This document shows, one piece after another, positions 43,094 through 51,765 of a stretch of 64,000 nucleotides of DNA. This DNA comes from Clostridium sp. TW13 (GTDB lineage Bacteria > Bacillota > Clostridia > Clostridiales > Clostridiaceae), in NCBI RefSeq assembly GCF_024345225.1, contig NZ_BROD01000001.1, forward strand, positions 1,684,362-1,748,361, in the 5' to 3' direction. Under the pieces are notes generated by a model, which saw only the letters and a list, made by a program, of their open reading frames with translations, was not told the DNA's origin and ran no database searches. A program made the position numbers and the translations under genes. Within the stretch, counting starts at the first letter, position 1; the number at the start of each line of letters is the position of its first letter.

Positions 43094-43633
43094 CTAATAA
43101 GTTGATACTATTTCTTTTAATAATTCAATATTTTTATTTATATCGCCTCGAACTTCTAACCTATGGCCAGCTCCTTCTATCAACTTTAAATAAATATTTT
43201 CTTTTATACAGTGTTCTTTAAGAATATTTGTGTCTAATAGTTTATCTTTTGTCCCAGCAACTACAGCTATAATATTTTTACCATTCTTAATATAAGGTAG
43301 TGTTTCTTTTATAGGTGTTAAATATATGTGCCTTGCTTTAATACATAAATTCTCCTCTATCCATCCAGCAATTACTGTACCTACACTTTTAGAAACAAAT
43401 ACTATATCATCATATTGAGAGAAATCAATGCTTTGTAATTTCAATAACACAGTCATCTTAATTTCTTCGATACACTCAACAACTGAGTTACCTTTATTAA
43501 TCAAATTCCCATAACTAATCGCTACTTTTTCATATCCACGAACTTCAAATTTAAAGCCTGCATAATATAGTAATGGACAATCTGCACTATAATTTCCACC
43601 AGGAAATATTACAACTATTTTTTTATCACTCAT
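43094..43633 (-). CDS. alpha/beta hydrolase-like protein
   Basis: A 179-residue protein: VIFPGGNYSADCPLLYYAG opens as the first strand of a small alpha/beta hydrolase, VFVSKSVGTVIAGWI is the nucleophile elbow (S-K-S-V-G), IAVVAGTKDKLLD the acid and LIEGAGHRLEV the histidine. Size and order match the RBBP9/KANL3-type short hydrolases. AGGAGG precedes the ATG; the 30-base spacer to the gene upstream has TAAGTTCCATTTT. Confidence 0.8.
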   Translation of the reverse strand: MSDKKIVVIFPGGNYSADCPLLYYAGFKFEVRGYEKVAISYGNLINKGNSVVECIEEIKMTVLLKLQSIDFSQYDDIVFVSKSVGTVIAGWIEENLCIKARHIYLTPIKETLPYIKNGKNIIAVVAGTKDKLLDTNILKEHCIKENIYLKLIEGAGHRLEVRGDINKNIELLKEIVSTY

Positions 43634-43663
43634 ACTACTTATTCCTCCTAAAATGGAACTTAC

Positions 43664-44020
43664 TTACCATACTTCTATTGTTTCCGTAAAGACTTCTTGT
43701 CCATCTTTCTTAGCTATAACAGTTAAAGAACAAGGAATAAAACTATTACCTCTATACTGTGGTTTGCACTCATATCCATTAACCTTTTCTTGCACTAATA
43801 AGTTTTCCACCATATCATCATATCTGTCCTTTAACATAACTACTACTGGTGGTACATATAATGTATTCTGAGGAATAGCCTCTCCATTAAAACGTAGTGG
43901 CATTAAATAAAGTGGTGCAAGAATATTTTTTTTATATAATTTTTGAGCTTTTTCATTAGAATCAATTTCGGAAAAATCTAATTTATTTGTACCTTTTTTA
44001 AAAAAATTGAATAATCCCAT
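43664..44020 (-). CDS. hypothetical protein
   Basis: A 118-residue soluble protein. The start MGLFNFFKKGTNKLDF has the amphipathic 'GLF-x-F-F-K-K' form common in small Firmicute proteins; the rest is beta-rich (TLYVPPVVVMLKDRYDDMVE, SFIPCSLTVIAKKDGQEVF). It is 30 bases upstream of the alpha/beta hydrolase and probably in its operon. Family unknown. Confidence 0.5.
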   Translation of the reverse strand: MGLFNFFKKGTNKLDFSEIDSNEKAQKLYKKNILAPLYLMPLRFNGEAIPQNTLYVPPVVVMLKDRYDDMVENLLVQEKVNGYECKPQYRGNSFIPCSLTVIAKKDGQEVFTETIEVW

Positions 44021-44088
44021 TTCTTCATCTCCTTATATAGGTTTCTATTTATTTTTTAATTTTATTGGATTTCAAATTTGCAACTATA

Positions 44089-44589
44089 TTATATATTAAA
44101 TTCTAGAATCTCATCAATGATAGAATTTTCAGCATCCCCATCTTGAAATTCACCTACACTACGTCCACCCATAGAAATATAAAAACCTAATGAAGAGTTT
44201 TCTTTAGCACAATTAACTATAAAACTTTTATAACCAATTTCTTTGAATTCTTCCTTGACTTTTAATAAAAGCTCTTTACCTATACTCATTCCTTGAAATC
44301 CTTTAAGTACATATAATGCATATATTTCACCCGAATCCTTAAAGTTTTTATTTCTTGATTTACCATACCAGCAGAATCCAACAATAGTATTTTCGTAAAC
44401 TGCAACATAATAATCTTTACCTTCTCTAAGGTTTTCTTTACATTTCTCTGTTCTTTCAATTAATTTAGCTATACGAGAATCCAAAACATATTCTGGTATG
44501 ATTCCTGAATATGTAGTTTTCCAAGTGTATACATTAACAATTGTTATGCCTAGTGCATCGAATATTGTTGCTTTTCTTATTTTAAACAT
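44089..44589 (-). CDS. GNAT acetyltransferase
   Basis: A 166-residue GNAT: IYALYVLKGFQGMSIGKELL (Q-G-M-S-I-G), FIVNCAKENSSLGFYISMGG, RSVGEFQDGD at the end. The N-terminus IRKATIFDALGITIVNVYTW and IIPEYVLD resemble the PaiA-like type. GAGGTG precedes the ATG. Confidence 0.85.
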   Translation of the reverse strand: MFKIRKATIFDALGITIVNVYTWKTTYSGIIPEYVLDSRIAKLIERTEKCKENLREGKDYYVAVYENTIVGFCWYGKSRNKNFKDSGEIYALYVLKGFQGMSIGKELLLKVKEEFKEIGYKSFIVNCAKENSSLGFYISMGGRSVGEFQDGDAENSIIDEILEFNI

Positions 44590-44642
44590 AAAGCACCTCT
44601 TATAAAGTTCTATTTATCTATTAATTCCATTTAAATTATGAC

Positions 44643-45068
44643 TCATCTAGTTTTCTTAAAAGTATATCTACAATACAAATATAATATAAAAGTAATTATC
44701 AGTATAAGAAGGTCAAATGCTGCTACTTTACTACCTAGTACATTCCACCTATTCCTAAATGTAAATGTCAATATCATCAATATAGTATCTGCAATCCCAG
44801 ATATCAATGCTAACTTTTTAGAAAATTCATTTCTTAATATTAATAATATTGGAGAGATAAATCCTGCTAACAAATTAGTTATCCAAAAGATCATAAAATA
44901 GAATGGATAATTTGTAAAATACTTAATTACCTCTAACCCATAGCCATGAGATGCATAATATGCTTTATTATGTGATAACATCATGAAAAAATCATAAATA
45001 CCCATAAAATAAATGAATATCATAAATATTGAAATAACCCATAAGTGCCATTTTCTATTTACATTCAT
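44643..45068 (-). CDS. small membrane protein, four predicted helices
   Basis: A 141-residue integral membrane protein. Hydrophobic segments: residues ~8-30 (WVISIFMIFIYFMGIYDFF), 53-75 (FYFMIFWITNLLAGFISPIL), 85-102 (LALISGIADTILMILTF), 114-134 (FDLLILIITFILYLYC). The motif resembles 'sugar transporter'-like small four-helix proteins of unknown role. GGAGG precedes the start, and the leader motif AATTTACTATTTG is present at 45087. Confidence 0.6.
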   Translation of the reverse strand: MNVNRKWHLWVISIFMIFIYFMGIYDFFMMLSHNKAYYASHGYGLEVIKYFTNYPFYFMIFWITNLLAGFISPILLILRNEFSKKLALISGIADTILMILTFTFRNRWNVLGSKVAAFDLLILIITFILYLYCRYTFKKTR

Positions 45069-45092
45069 ACATTGAATCCTCCTCTCAATTTA

Positions 45093-45983
45093 CTATTTGC
45101 CTTTCACTAAGTTGTCTATGTATAATTTATTCTTCATGCAAATCATCTTCTTTTCTTCAACACCAATATTATTTGCAATTACATCACATTTGCTCATTAA
45201 CAAGAAATAGATATTTTTATTTTCTTCACTTAAGCATTCATAGTTTGCTTGTCCTTTAGCAATTACTATATCAGCTTTTTTATAGACTTCTTTAAATTCT
45301 TGGCTTGTCCTATTAAGAACAGTTCCAAGGGAACCATCTCCATTATCTATAATTTCCGCATATTCATTAATTCCTACAGCGTATGCATCTTCAGCTATAG
45401 AATCATTTACAACAGGTTTACCTCGCACTCCAAATAATATTTTAAGATTAGGATTTAATTCTTTTATCTTCTTCAAAAGGATTTTGTCCAAACAGATTTC
45501 TCCACAATTATCACCTAAATATAGTAATGTTCTTCCATTCAAAATATCTTTCTTTAATATTTCAGAATCATCTATTGCTAATTCGATGTGTTCCATTTTT
45601 TCGAAATAATCAAAGATATCATCTAACAATGTATTGTGAATAGGATTAAAATCTATAATATTGCCAACAATACCATATTTTACTGCTAGATGAAATGAAT
45701 CAGCAGCTTGTTCAATCTTCTTTTCAAATTGAGGTAATAAATCCAGAAACAATGTATTATAATACTGTCTAGTTTCTTTATATGGATCTGGATTATTAGT
45801 ATGCTCTTTTATCATGCTAAAAACTTCTCCAATAATTTCTGGTGTGGTTATCTCAAAATCCATTTTACTAAGATAAGTAAAAACCTCCCTGAATAATCGT
45901 TCCTTTTCATCAACACCTGTAATGTTAGCAACTTTGATAGCCTGATTCACCACGCATGGTAGGCATTTATCATGTATTTTCAT
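45093..45983 (-). CDS. DUF89/ARMT1-like metabolite-damage phosphatase
   Basis: A 296-residue DUF89 protein: CLPCVVNQAIKVANITGVDE at the N-terminus, LYLGDNCGEICLDKILLKKI in the middle (N-D-x-G-E motif with metal aspartate), FGVRGKPVVNDSIAEDA and IAKGQANYECL. The family hydrolyses phosphate from damaged sugar phosphates. AAAGGAG precedes the ATG. A hairpin terminator is upstream at 46036. Confidence 0.85.
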   Translation of the reverse strand: MKIHDKCLPCVVNQAIKVANITGVDEKERLFREVFTYLSKMDFEITTPEIIGEVFSMIKEHTNNPDPYKETRQYYNTLFLDLLPQFEKKIEQAADSFHLAVKYGIVGNIIDFNPIHNTLLDDIFDYFEKMEHIELAIDDSEILKKDILNGRTLLYLGDNCGEICLDKILLKKIKELNPNLKILFGVRGKPVVNDSIAEDAYAVGINEYAEIIDNGDGSLGTVLNRTSQEFKEVYKKADIVIAKGQANYECLSEENKNIYFLLMSKCDVIANNIGVEEKKMICMKNKLYIDNLVKGK

Positions 45984-46035
45984 AATCTATCTCCTTTAAA
46001 TATTTCTATGCAATGATTTATTTTTTATGAACCTA

Positions 46036-46060
46036 ACCCCACATATAAACTATGTGGGGT
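46036..46060 (-). terminator. terminator after the MBL-fold gene
   Basis: ACCCCACATA pairs with TATGTGGGGT around TAAAC, between the MBL gene stop (46112) and the DUF89 leader. Confidence 0.75.
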
Positions 46061-46111
46061 AAAATTTAGTTAATTAGGCATAAACAATTAAAAACTTTTA
46101 TCTATGATTTG

Positions 46112-46852
46112 TTATAAGTCGTTTGCTAACTCTACTATACGTTTATTAACATCATCCTTATAGATACCTCCGTGATAACAGATTACTGTTTCAATATCGT
46201 ACTTTGTTAACTTCTTTAAGGATTTCATATTTAATTCATTATCTAAATTAATATTCTCATCTGCTTTAACAAGTAAGCCGTCTTTAACACTAAGAATATC
46301 TCCTGCTATTAGCACTTTGAATTTCTTTAAGTATAAGGCAATATGCCCAGGGGTATGACCTGGCGTATAAATAACAGTTATCCCTCCGGAATATGGCAGT
46401 TCTTGACCATCAATCAATGTTTTATCTACATTCACTCTACTAATTTCAAAACCTACTTTTAACTTTTCGTATATCATCTTTACATTATCCGGAAGATTAG
46501 CTAATTCTTCTTCAAGTTTAGCAAGTTTAACAGGTTTTTTTTCACCATTTATATATGCTTTTTCTTCTTCATGAGCAAGAACCTTAATTTTCCCTGGCAT
46601 CTCTTTTAAGATATCTGCAATACTTCCAATGTGATCAATATCCTGATGAGTTAAAATCACTGTGTTCAATTTACTAAAGGGGATCCCTTCCTTCTCTACT
46701 GCTTTATGAATATCATGTAATTGACCAGGAAATCCAGTATCAATCAAAATTAGTGAATCCTTATCACAAATTAGCGTTGGGTTAATATTCTTTGTTGTCC
46801 CCATTATATTAGCAGATATTTCTAACATATAAATTCCATTTTCAATTTTCAT
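46112..46852 (-). CDS. MBL-fold metallohydrolase
   Basis: A 246-residue metallo-beta-lactamase-fold hydrolase. TVILTHQDIDHIGSIADILK carries H-x-x-x-D-H, VIYTPGHTPGHIALYLKKFK the third histidine region, LIAGDILSVKDG the bridging aspartate and VICYHGGIY the last histidine. A general hydrolase or glyoxalase II-like enzyme rather than a proven beta-lactamase: no signal peptide. GGGAGGAG precedes the ATG. Confidence 0.85.
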   Translation of the reverse strand: MKIENGIYMLEISANIMGTTKNINPTLICDKDSLILIDTGFPGQLHDIHKAVEKEGIPFSKLNTVILTHQDIDHIGSIADILKEMPGKIKVLAHEEEKAYINGEKKPVKLAKLEEELANLPDNVKMIYEKLKVGFEISRVNVDKTLIDGQELPYSGGITVIYTPGHTPGHIALYLKKFKVLIAGDILSVKDGLLVKADENINLDNELNMKSLKKLTKYDIETVICYHGGIYKDDVNKRIVELANDL

Positions 46853-46958
46853 TTTTTATCTCCTCCCACAAAATCAAGAAAATGACATATTAATTTTTGT
46901 TCAATAAAATTATTGTCTCTATATAATTAATATCAATTTATCAGCTGTATTACAACTA

Positions 46959-46987
46959 TTGATATTTTTCTCATTTTGTGGTATACT
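46959..46987 (+). promoter_or_regulatory. orphan promoter-like site
   Basis: TTGATA (46959-46964), 17-base spacer, TATACT (46982-46987) on the plus strand, pointing into the 3' end of the minus-strand isochorismatase gene. No plus-strand gene begins within 800 bases. Confidence 0.45.
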
Positions 46988-47029
46988 ATATGTAGTCAAG
47001 ATAAGCATTTTACAAAATGTTCACATTTG

Positions 47030-47554
47030 CTAGCCTTTTATTCTTTTTATTGTCTCCTCTATAGAAATGCATTCTGCATATCTGCCATTCCACATAAATT
47101 CATTATAGTATTTATAGCTTTGCTCTGCTGTCATAAATTCATTATCATCTGTTGAATTTGTATATGCAGGGACTATTATGTTAAACCCATGTTCAAATCC
47201 GCATTTTATTGTTGCATCAATGCAATAATCTGTTTGAAGTCCAACAATTATTAGATTTTTCTCACCTTTGTCTGTTAAGTGCTCTAACAAGCCTGTCCCT
47301 CTAAAAGCACTATTAACTTGTTTATCAAATATTTTTTCGTTCTTCATTGGCTGAAACTCTTCATATATTTCAAAGCCATCATTTCCTTTTGTTAATTCAC
47401 TTCCAACTCCATCATCATGGCGTACATATATTACTTCAATATTGTTTTCCCTGGCAGTAGCTATTACCTTTTTAACATTAGATACAAAGCCATCAAACTT
47501 AAATAATTTTTCATTTGTTATTAATTTTTGTGCATCAACTACTAATAAAACCAT
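47030..47554 (-). CDS. isochorismatase-family cysteine hydrolase
   Basis: A 174-residue protein of the cysteine hydrolase (isochorismatase/nicotinamidase) fold: LLVVDAQKLI (catalytic D), a lysine in KGNDGFEI/ KIFDKQVNSAFRGTGL, and IVGLQTDYCIDATIKCGFEH with the nucleophile cysteine. Substrate unknown; close in form to YecD/PncA-like clostridial proteins. AGGGGAG precedes the ATG; promoter module 10 lies upstream. Confidence 0.85.
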   Translation of the reverse strand: MVLLVVDAQKLITNEKLFKFDGFVSNVKKVIATARENNIEVIYVRHDDGVGSELTKGNDGFEIYEEFQPMKNEKIFDKQVNSAFRGTGLLEHLTDKGEKNLIIVGLQTDYCIDATIKCGFEHGFNIIVPAYTNSTDDNEFMTAEQSYKYYNEFMWNGRYAECISIEETIKRIKG

Positions 47555-47569
47555 TATAATCTCCCCTTC

Positions 47570-47620
47570 AAGTGCTATTTGTTTAATTATATACTAAATA
47601 GTCATATAAATACAAATGTT
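47570..47620 (-). promoter_or_regulatory. second-type shared promoter module (copy A)
   Basis: Minus strand: ATTTGTATTTATATGACTAT, then TATAAT (complement 47586-47591), then AACAAATAGCACTTG before the ribosome binding site. Related modules lie at 53501 and 59791. Confidence 0.5.
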
Positions 47621-47851
47621 TGACAAAACAGGCTTTTGTTATAGTCTAATTGCAAATCTACCAATAATTAGAAATTGAATAGTTTAGAATAAAATTATAA
47701 ATAATAACTATATATAATTTTGAACTGCACTAACGTATATGGATTTTAGTTAAAAACACCGAATTCATATTACAAAATTTTCATATATAATCTAAAAAGG
47801 TTAAAATTTGAAATTATTAAGCAAATAGCCTCACTGGGGAGGAAATATATT

Positions 47852-48724
47852 ATGAAAAAATTTTATGTATTTTTATTGATTTTGAGCATTCTTCTTGTTG
47901 ATTGTATTGGTATCACTTATATATGTAATGCAAAAGTTAGTAATAATCCATGGTTTATTAATGCACCTAAAACTGATAGATTAGAGAGAATTAAAAAGAA
48001 GGGAGTATTAACAATATCCTCATCTAATAATCCACCATATAGTTTTATAGATTCAAATACAGGAGAGCTTACAGGTATAGATGGAGACATTATAACTGAA
48101 GTTGCAAAACGTCTTGGTATTAATAAAGTACAAATGAAATATGTTCCGTTTGATAAATTATTTACTGAAATACAACAAGATGATGAAATTGACATGATAG
48201 TTGATGCAACCTATATTACTGATGAACGTAAAAAAATTGTATCCTTTACAAATCCATGGTATAAAGATTACGATGTTTTTGTTGTACCTAAGTTTTCAAA
48301 ACTACAGTTTAAGGAGGAGTTGAAAAATGAGGTTATAGGAGTGCAGTCAGGTACTGTTGATGTAGCCTTTGCTGAAAATTTAAAACAAGAAGGTAGAATA
48401 AAAGATTTTGTACTCTTTCCAAGTCAACAAGAATTATTATCAGCAATAAATTCAGGAAAAATACCTGCAGGTATAAGTGATGCTATCAATTTTCCATATC
48501 TACTACAACAAAATAAAACACTACTGCTAAGAGAATTATATGAAGATCCAGCTAAGCCAGACATTCCAGGTGAAACTGCAGCAGGAATTAGACATGAGGA
48601 TACAAACTTATTAAATGCAGTAAATGAAAAAGTTGATGAATTGAAGAGAGATAAAACCTTTTCTGAAATCTTAAAAAAATATGGCGTGAATGATAGTTTT
48701 ATTATTCCTCCATCAAATAAATGA
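47852..48724 (+). CDS. extracellular solute-binding protein (amino-acid type, SBP_bac_3)
   Basis: A 290-residue secreted protein: signal peptide 1-27 (KKFYVFLLILSILLVDCIGI), then RLERIKKKGVLTISSSNNPP, the classic start of family-3 binding proteins, DIITEVAKRLGI and VIGVQSGTVDVAF. No lipobox cysteine is obvious after the hydrophobic core (DCIGI is possible). No permease or ATPase lies nearby, so it is an orphan receptor. GGGGAGG precedes the ATG. Confidence 0.85.
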   Translation: MKKFYVFLLILSILLVDCIGITYICNAKVSNNPWFINAPKTDRLERIKKKGVLTISSSNNPPYSFIDSNTGELTGIDGDIITEVAKRLGINKVQMKYVPFDKLFTEIQQDDEIDMIVDATYITDERKKIVSFTNPWYKDYDVFVVPKFSKLQFKEELKNEVIGVQSGTVDVAFAENLKQEGRIKDFVLFPSQQELLSAINSGKIPAGISDAINFPYLLQQNKTLLLRELYEDPAKPDIPGETAAGIRHEDTNLLNAVNEKVDELKRDKTFSEILKKYGVNDSFIIPPSNK

Positions 48725-48806
48725 TGTTTGGTGTTCTATATTGATTAAATCTATGTATTTTTTCTATAGATACCAGTTGAATTTTATATACTATGAGTAA
48801 AAAAAT

Positions 48807-48850
48807 GAATTAGAGGCGATTACAAAGCTGATTGTAATAACTTCTAATTC
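48807..48850. terminator. bidirectional terminator between convergent genes
   Basis: GAATTAGA...ATTACAA faces TTGTAAT...TCTAATTC; it separates the solute-binding protein gene from the membrane protein gene stop at 48876. Confidence 0.7.
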
Positions 48851-48875
48851 AAATTTTCTATAAGTTCAAATTTGT

Positions 48876-49346
48876 TTACTTTACTTTCACTAGTTGAATT
48901 ATAAAAAATGTAATAGAGCCAAATACTAAAACTAAAAAGGTTGGTAGAAATAGATGGGATAGATTTTTTACATTGGTTGAGTATAAAGTCAAATACGAAA
49001 ATACTAAGGCTATTAATAGTTTTATAGTTCCTAGCATGTTCTTTAAAATTCTATATACTTTTTCTTTGTTTTGTTCAGTTACTTCTATTCCTGTATTACA
49101 TATTTGAGGAAACTTTTCTATAATGCATAATCCAATAAACAAAATCCATCCAACAGCTAAAAGCACAATCAAAGAACTTTTAGTTGTTATTTTATCAATC
49201 TCACCAACAGCATTATAATGTTGAGGTATTTGATCAGGAATTGTATTCCATGAAATAATCAAAAAAATAATTGTTCCAACTAAGGATAATAAACTTAAAA
49301 AATTAATGACGATATCATATCTACTTCTTTTAATTTTTATTTGCAT
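48876..49346 (-). CDS. DUF1648/SdpI-like membrane protein
   Basis: A 156-residue integral membrane protein: four hydrophobic helices with the signature WNTIPDQIPQHYNAVGEIDK between the first two, the DUF1648 motif (I-P-x-H-F/Y-N-x-x-G). SdpI-type relatives give immunity to a killing peptide in Bacillus; here no toxin neighbour is seen. AGGAGG precedes the ATG. Confidence 0.8.
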   Translation of the reverse strand: MQIKIKRSRYDIVINFLSLLSLVGTIIFLIISWNTIPDQIPQHYNAVGEIDKITTKSSLIVLLAVGWILFIGLCIIEKFPQICNTGIEVTEQNKEKVYRILKNMLGTIKLLIALVFSYLTLYSTNVKNLSHLFLPTFLVLVFGSITFFIIQLVKVK

Positions 49347-49371
49347 ACTTTTCCTCCTATTGAAATTGAAT

Positions 49372-50112
49372 TTACTTTTCTAACTCTATGAACAAATACA
49401 TTGGTATTTTTTTTAACCAAGCAACTCTTGGTGACATCTGCGCTTGCTCTTCTGTTGGAATTGGTTCATTCATGTCAGTTATTCTAAATCCATTTTTTAC
49501 AAATGCTTTTATATAGTCTGACATAGTCCTATGCCTATATAAAATTGGAGCATTCAGACCTTTAATCTCTCCAATCCATTCCTTTGAATTATGATAATCA
49601 GAAACAAGTACTTCTATGTTGTTGTTATTCTTTATCCATTTAGTTTCTTTTCCCTTGAAACAAGGATGCAATATAGAAATGAAGACCCTTCCATTTGGTT
49701 TTAAAGCACGATAAATTTCTCTTAAGGTTCCATCTAAATCTTCAACATCCATTAACATCATGGCACAAAGAACTATATCATAATAATTATCCTTAATTCC
49801 ATTTAGAGTATTTGCATTAAGGACACAATGCTCAATCTTTAAACCATCTTCATTTGCCTTATTTTTTGCATATTCTATAAAAGCTTCTGAACAGTCTGCA
49901 GACGTGACAATTGCTCCTTCATTTGCTAATGCTCTGGAATATCCACCTTCTCCACATCCTAAATCAAGAATATATTTTCCGCTGACATCTCCTAACTTTT
50001 CTAATGTATACGGCATTATATAATGTATCCTAAAATCATTTGTTTGTGATTTTTCAATAAATTCAAGTACATTTACCTGACCCCAACATTCAGTTGAACT
50101 ATCTTTTAACAT
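49372..50112 (-). CDS. class I SAM-dependent methyltransferase
   Basis: A 246-residue methyltransferase: ILDLGCGEGGYSRALANEGA (motif I), VTSADCSEAFIEYAKNKA, DIVLCAMMLMDVEDLDGTL (motif IV) and LKPNGRVFISILHPCF (motif V), a typical Methyltransf_11/25 order. The start at 50112 has GGAGGG seven bases upstream. Substrate unknown. Confidence 0.85.
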   Translation of the reverse strand: MLKDSSTECWGQVNVLEFIEKSQTNDFRIHYIMPYTLEKLGDVSGKYILDLGCGEGGYSRALANEGAIVTSADCSEAFIEYAKNKANEDGLKIEHCVLNANTLNGIKDNYYDIVLCAMMLMDVEDLDGTLREIYRALKPNGRVFISILHPCFKGKETKWIKNNNNIEVLVSDYHNSKEWIGEIKGLNAPILYRHRTMSDYIKAFVKNGFRITDMNEPIPTEEQAQMSPRVAWLKKIPMYLFIELEK

Positions 50113-50273
50113 TTTTCCCTCCACAAATTATTGCTTATTTTATAGCAATCATAATCCTATTAATTTGATTATATTCCCAATAAGTGTATAAATTCAAGAG
50201 CAATTATCTAGAGATTGGTATAGAATGCTAGTCAAGTAGTTAATATAGGATACATTTGTAATAATATTTTCTT

Positions 50274-50519
50274 TTATTCAAAAATACATAAATTACTTGT
50301 TTTGTTTTCATAGGCATCATTAATTCTTTTTATATTCCTCGGATGAATTTGAGTAGGTAGATTATTCTTTTCAAAGAAGCTTATCTGTTGTATTTCATCA
50401 TCAGGTTGCCAATCAACTTGTCCTTTAATTTTCGCCTTAAATAGTAACACTAGATCATCCTTTTCTGGAGTAGAATAAACAGATATTACGTTAATTCCTT
50501 CTTTCATTAATAACATCAT
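50274..50519 (-). pseudogene. Nudix hydrolase, C-terminal half only
   Basis: An 81-residue frame: GINVISVYSTPEKDDLVLLF, then WQPDDEIQQISFFEKNNLPT and HPRNIKRINDAYENK, the strands and helix that follow a Nudix box in MutT-like proteins. The box itself is missing. It overlaps the end of the kinase gene at 50491 by 29 bases, in another frame, and has no ribosome binding site of its own. Confidence 0.65.
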
Positions 50520-51006
50520 TATAGATCATATCAATAGTCTCATTTAAACTTAAATCTTTATGTAGGCATATTTCTGGAATAATATCTAACAAATCTTTTT
50601 CATTCCACCACTCCCTCATCTCTTTTTCTCCAAATTCGTGTGCATTAGATTTATGTTGATGACGATTTAAAGTTTCTTCAAAAGGGAGATCGAAGTAATA
50701 TGCAAAAATGTGATCCTTGAATTCATTCTTTAAACTTTCAAATAACTCTTTATACCATTTAGAATTTAGAATACCTTCTAAAATTACTACATTACAATGA
50801 TTTTTTCCGTATAGTGCAAGTTCAAGCAGTAGGGGCATTGCTTCAGTATTAACTCCATCTTTTACATATAGCATTTCTCGCCTAACTACATCTTGCGAAA
50901 TTAGCATTGTACCATGTCCAAATTTTCTTTGTAATGCCTTGGCTGTTGAGGTTTTCCCACTTCCTGAATTTCCTCTTAGTATTATTAACATTGTTTTATT
51001 GTTCAT
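50491..51006 (-). CDS. P-loop kinase (zeta-toxin-like)
   Basis: A 171-residue kinase: LIILRGNSGSGKTSTAKALQ with Walker A G-N-S-G-S-G-K-T, GTMLISQDVVRREMLYVKDG giving the D/R substrate residues, and VVILEGILNSKWYKEL. The S-Q-D-x-x-R-R-E pattern is that of a family of predicted zeta-toxin/kinase proteins acting on nucleotides or amino sugars. AGGG/GGAGG precedes the ATG. Confidence 0.8.
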   Translation of the reverse strand: MNNKTMLIILRGNSGSGKTSTAKALQRKFGHGTMLISQDVVRREMLYVKDGVNTEAMPLLLELALYGKNHCNVVILEGILNSKWYKELFESLKNEFKDHIFAYYFDLPFEETLNRHQHKSNAHEFGEKEMREWWNEKDLLDIIPEICLHKDLSLNETIDMIYNDVINERRN

Positions 51007-51034
51007 ATAGTAACCCTCCAGTGTAAAAATATTT

Positions 51035-51691
51035 TTATATCAAATTAAAGTGCTTAATAATTTGATTATACCTATCCTCTAAATTGCTATTTTCTGTTCT
51101 AATAAAACATTTAAATCCACTATTGAAAAATTCATTATAATGTTCTAAACTATTCACTTTTTCAATACATTTTTTGAAATTTTCCAAGGTGATTTCAGGA
51201 TTGTCTGTTTTCATTATTTGCTCAAGGATAAATAATTTTTCTGGATCTTTTCTATTAAAAAATTCATCTACAGACATACACTGTGGTGATAATAAGATAG
51301 CCACATGATTATAATCTGATATTTTATGCAAAACTTCCACAGGGATATTAGTATCAACAATAACCTTTTGATTCTGCGATAATTCTATTAAATCTTCAAT
51401 TTCAAAAGGAGTAATTTCAACTTGTCCACCTGTAATCCAAGCACCATACTCTTCTGGAGATCGAGATACGAACTCAGTCCAGTTTTTCATTGTCTTTAAA
51501 TAACATAAGTTAGGACATTCTTTAGGTGTTACTTTGGATAGAACTTTATCAAGATTATAATTTTCACCACAAAAACAAAGCCCTAATCTATCTGCTATCA
51601 TTTTTACAATAGTTGATTTCCCAGCATAGGCAGTACCATTGATAAAATAAACATTTTTTAATTTATTTTTAATTTCTACATCTATGTTCAT
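51035..51691 (-). CDS. P-loop NTPase/kinase
   Basis: A 218-residue protein with VYFINGTAYAGKSTIVKMIA (Walker A G-T-A-Y-A-G-K-S-T), VIVDTNIPVEVLHKISDYNH (Walker B-like strand), and a helical C-terminus. Kinase acceptor unknown. It lies 28 bases upstream of the next kinase gene, and GGAG precedes its start, so both may be an operon. Confidence 0.75.
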   Translation of the reverse strand: MNIDVEIKNKLKNVYFINGTAYAGKSTIVKMIADRLGLCFCGENYNLDKVLSKVTPKECPNLCYLKTMKNWTEFVSRSPEEYGAWITGGQVEITPFEIEDLIELSQNQKVIVDTNIPVEVLHKISDYNHVAILLSPQCMSVDEFFNRKDPEKLFILEQIMKTDNPEITLENFKKCIEKVNSLEHYNEFFNSGFKCFIRTENSNLEDRYNQIIKHFNLI

Positions 51692-51765
51692 AAGTTCTTA
51701 AATCTCCTTATTACACTTCCTCCTATTGTAGAGTACTTTTAACATATCAATAACTATCTTAGGAA

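Noticed and set aside
46112-46852. MBL-fold gene as a carbapenemase
   Set aside because: No signal peptide, and the sequence after the H-x-x-x-D-H motif fits general glyoxalase-like hydrolases.
47852-48724. Solute-binding protein as part of an ABC transporter operon
   Set aside because: No permease or ATP-binding gene lies beside it on either strand.
48876-49346. SdpI-like protein as immunity of a toxin operon
   Set aside because: No sdpC-like secreted toxin or sdpR-like regulator is adjacent, so only the fold assignment is kept.
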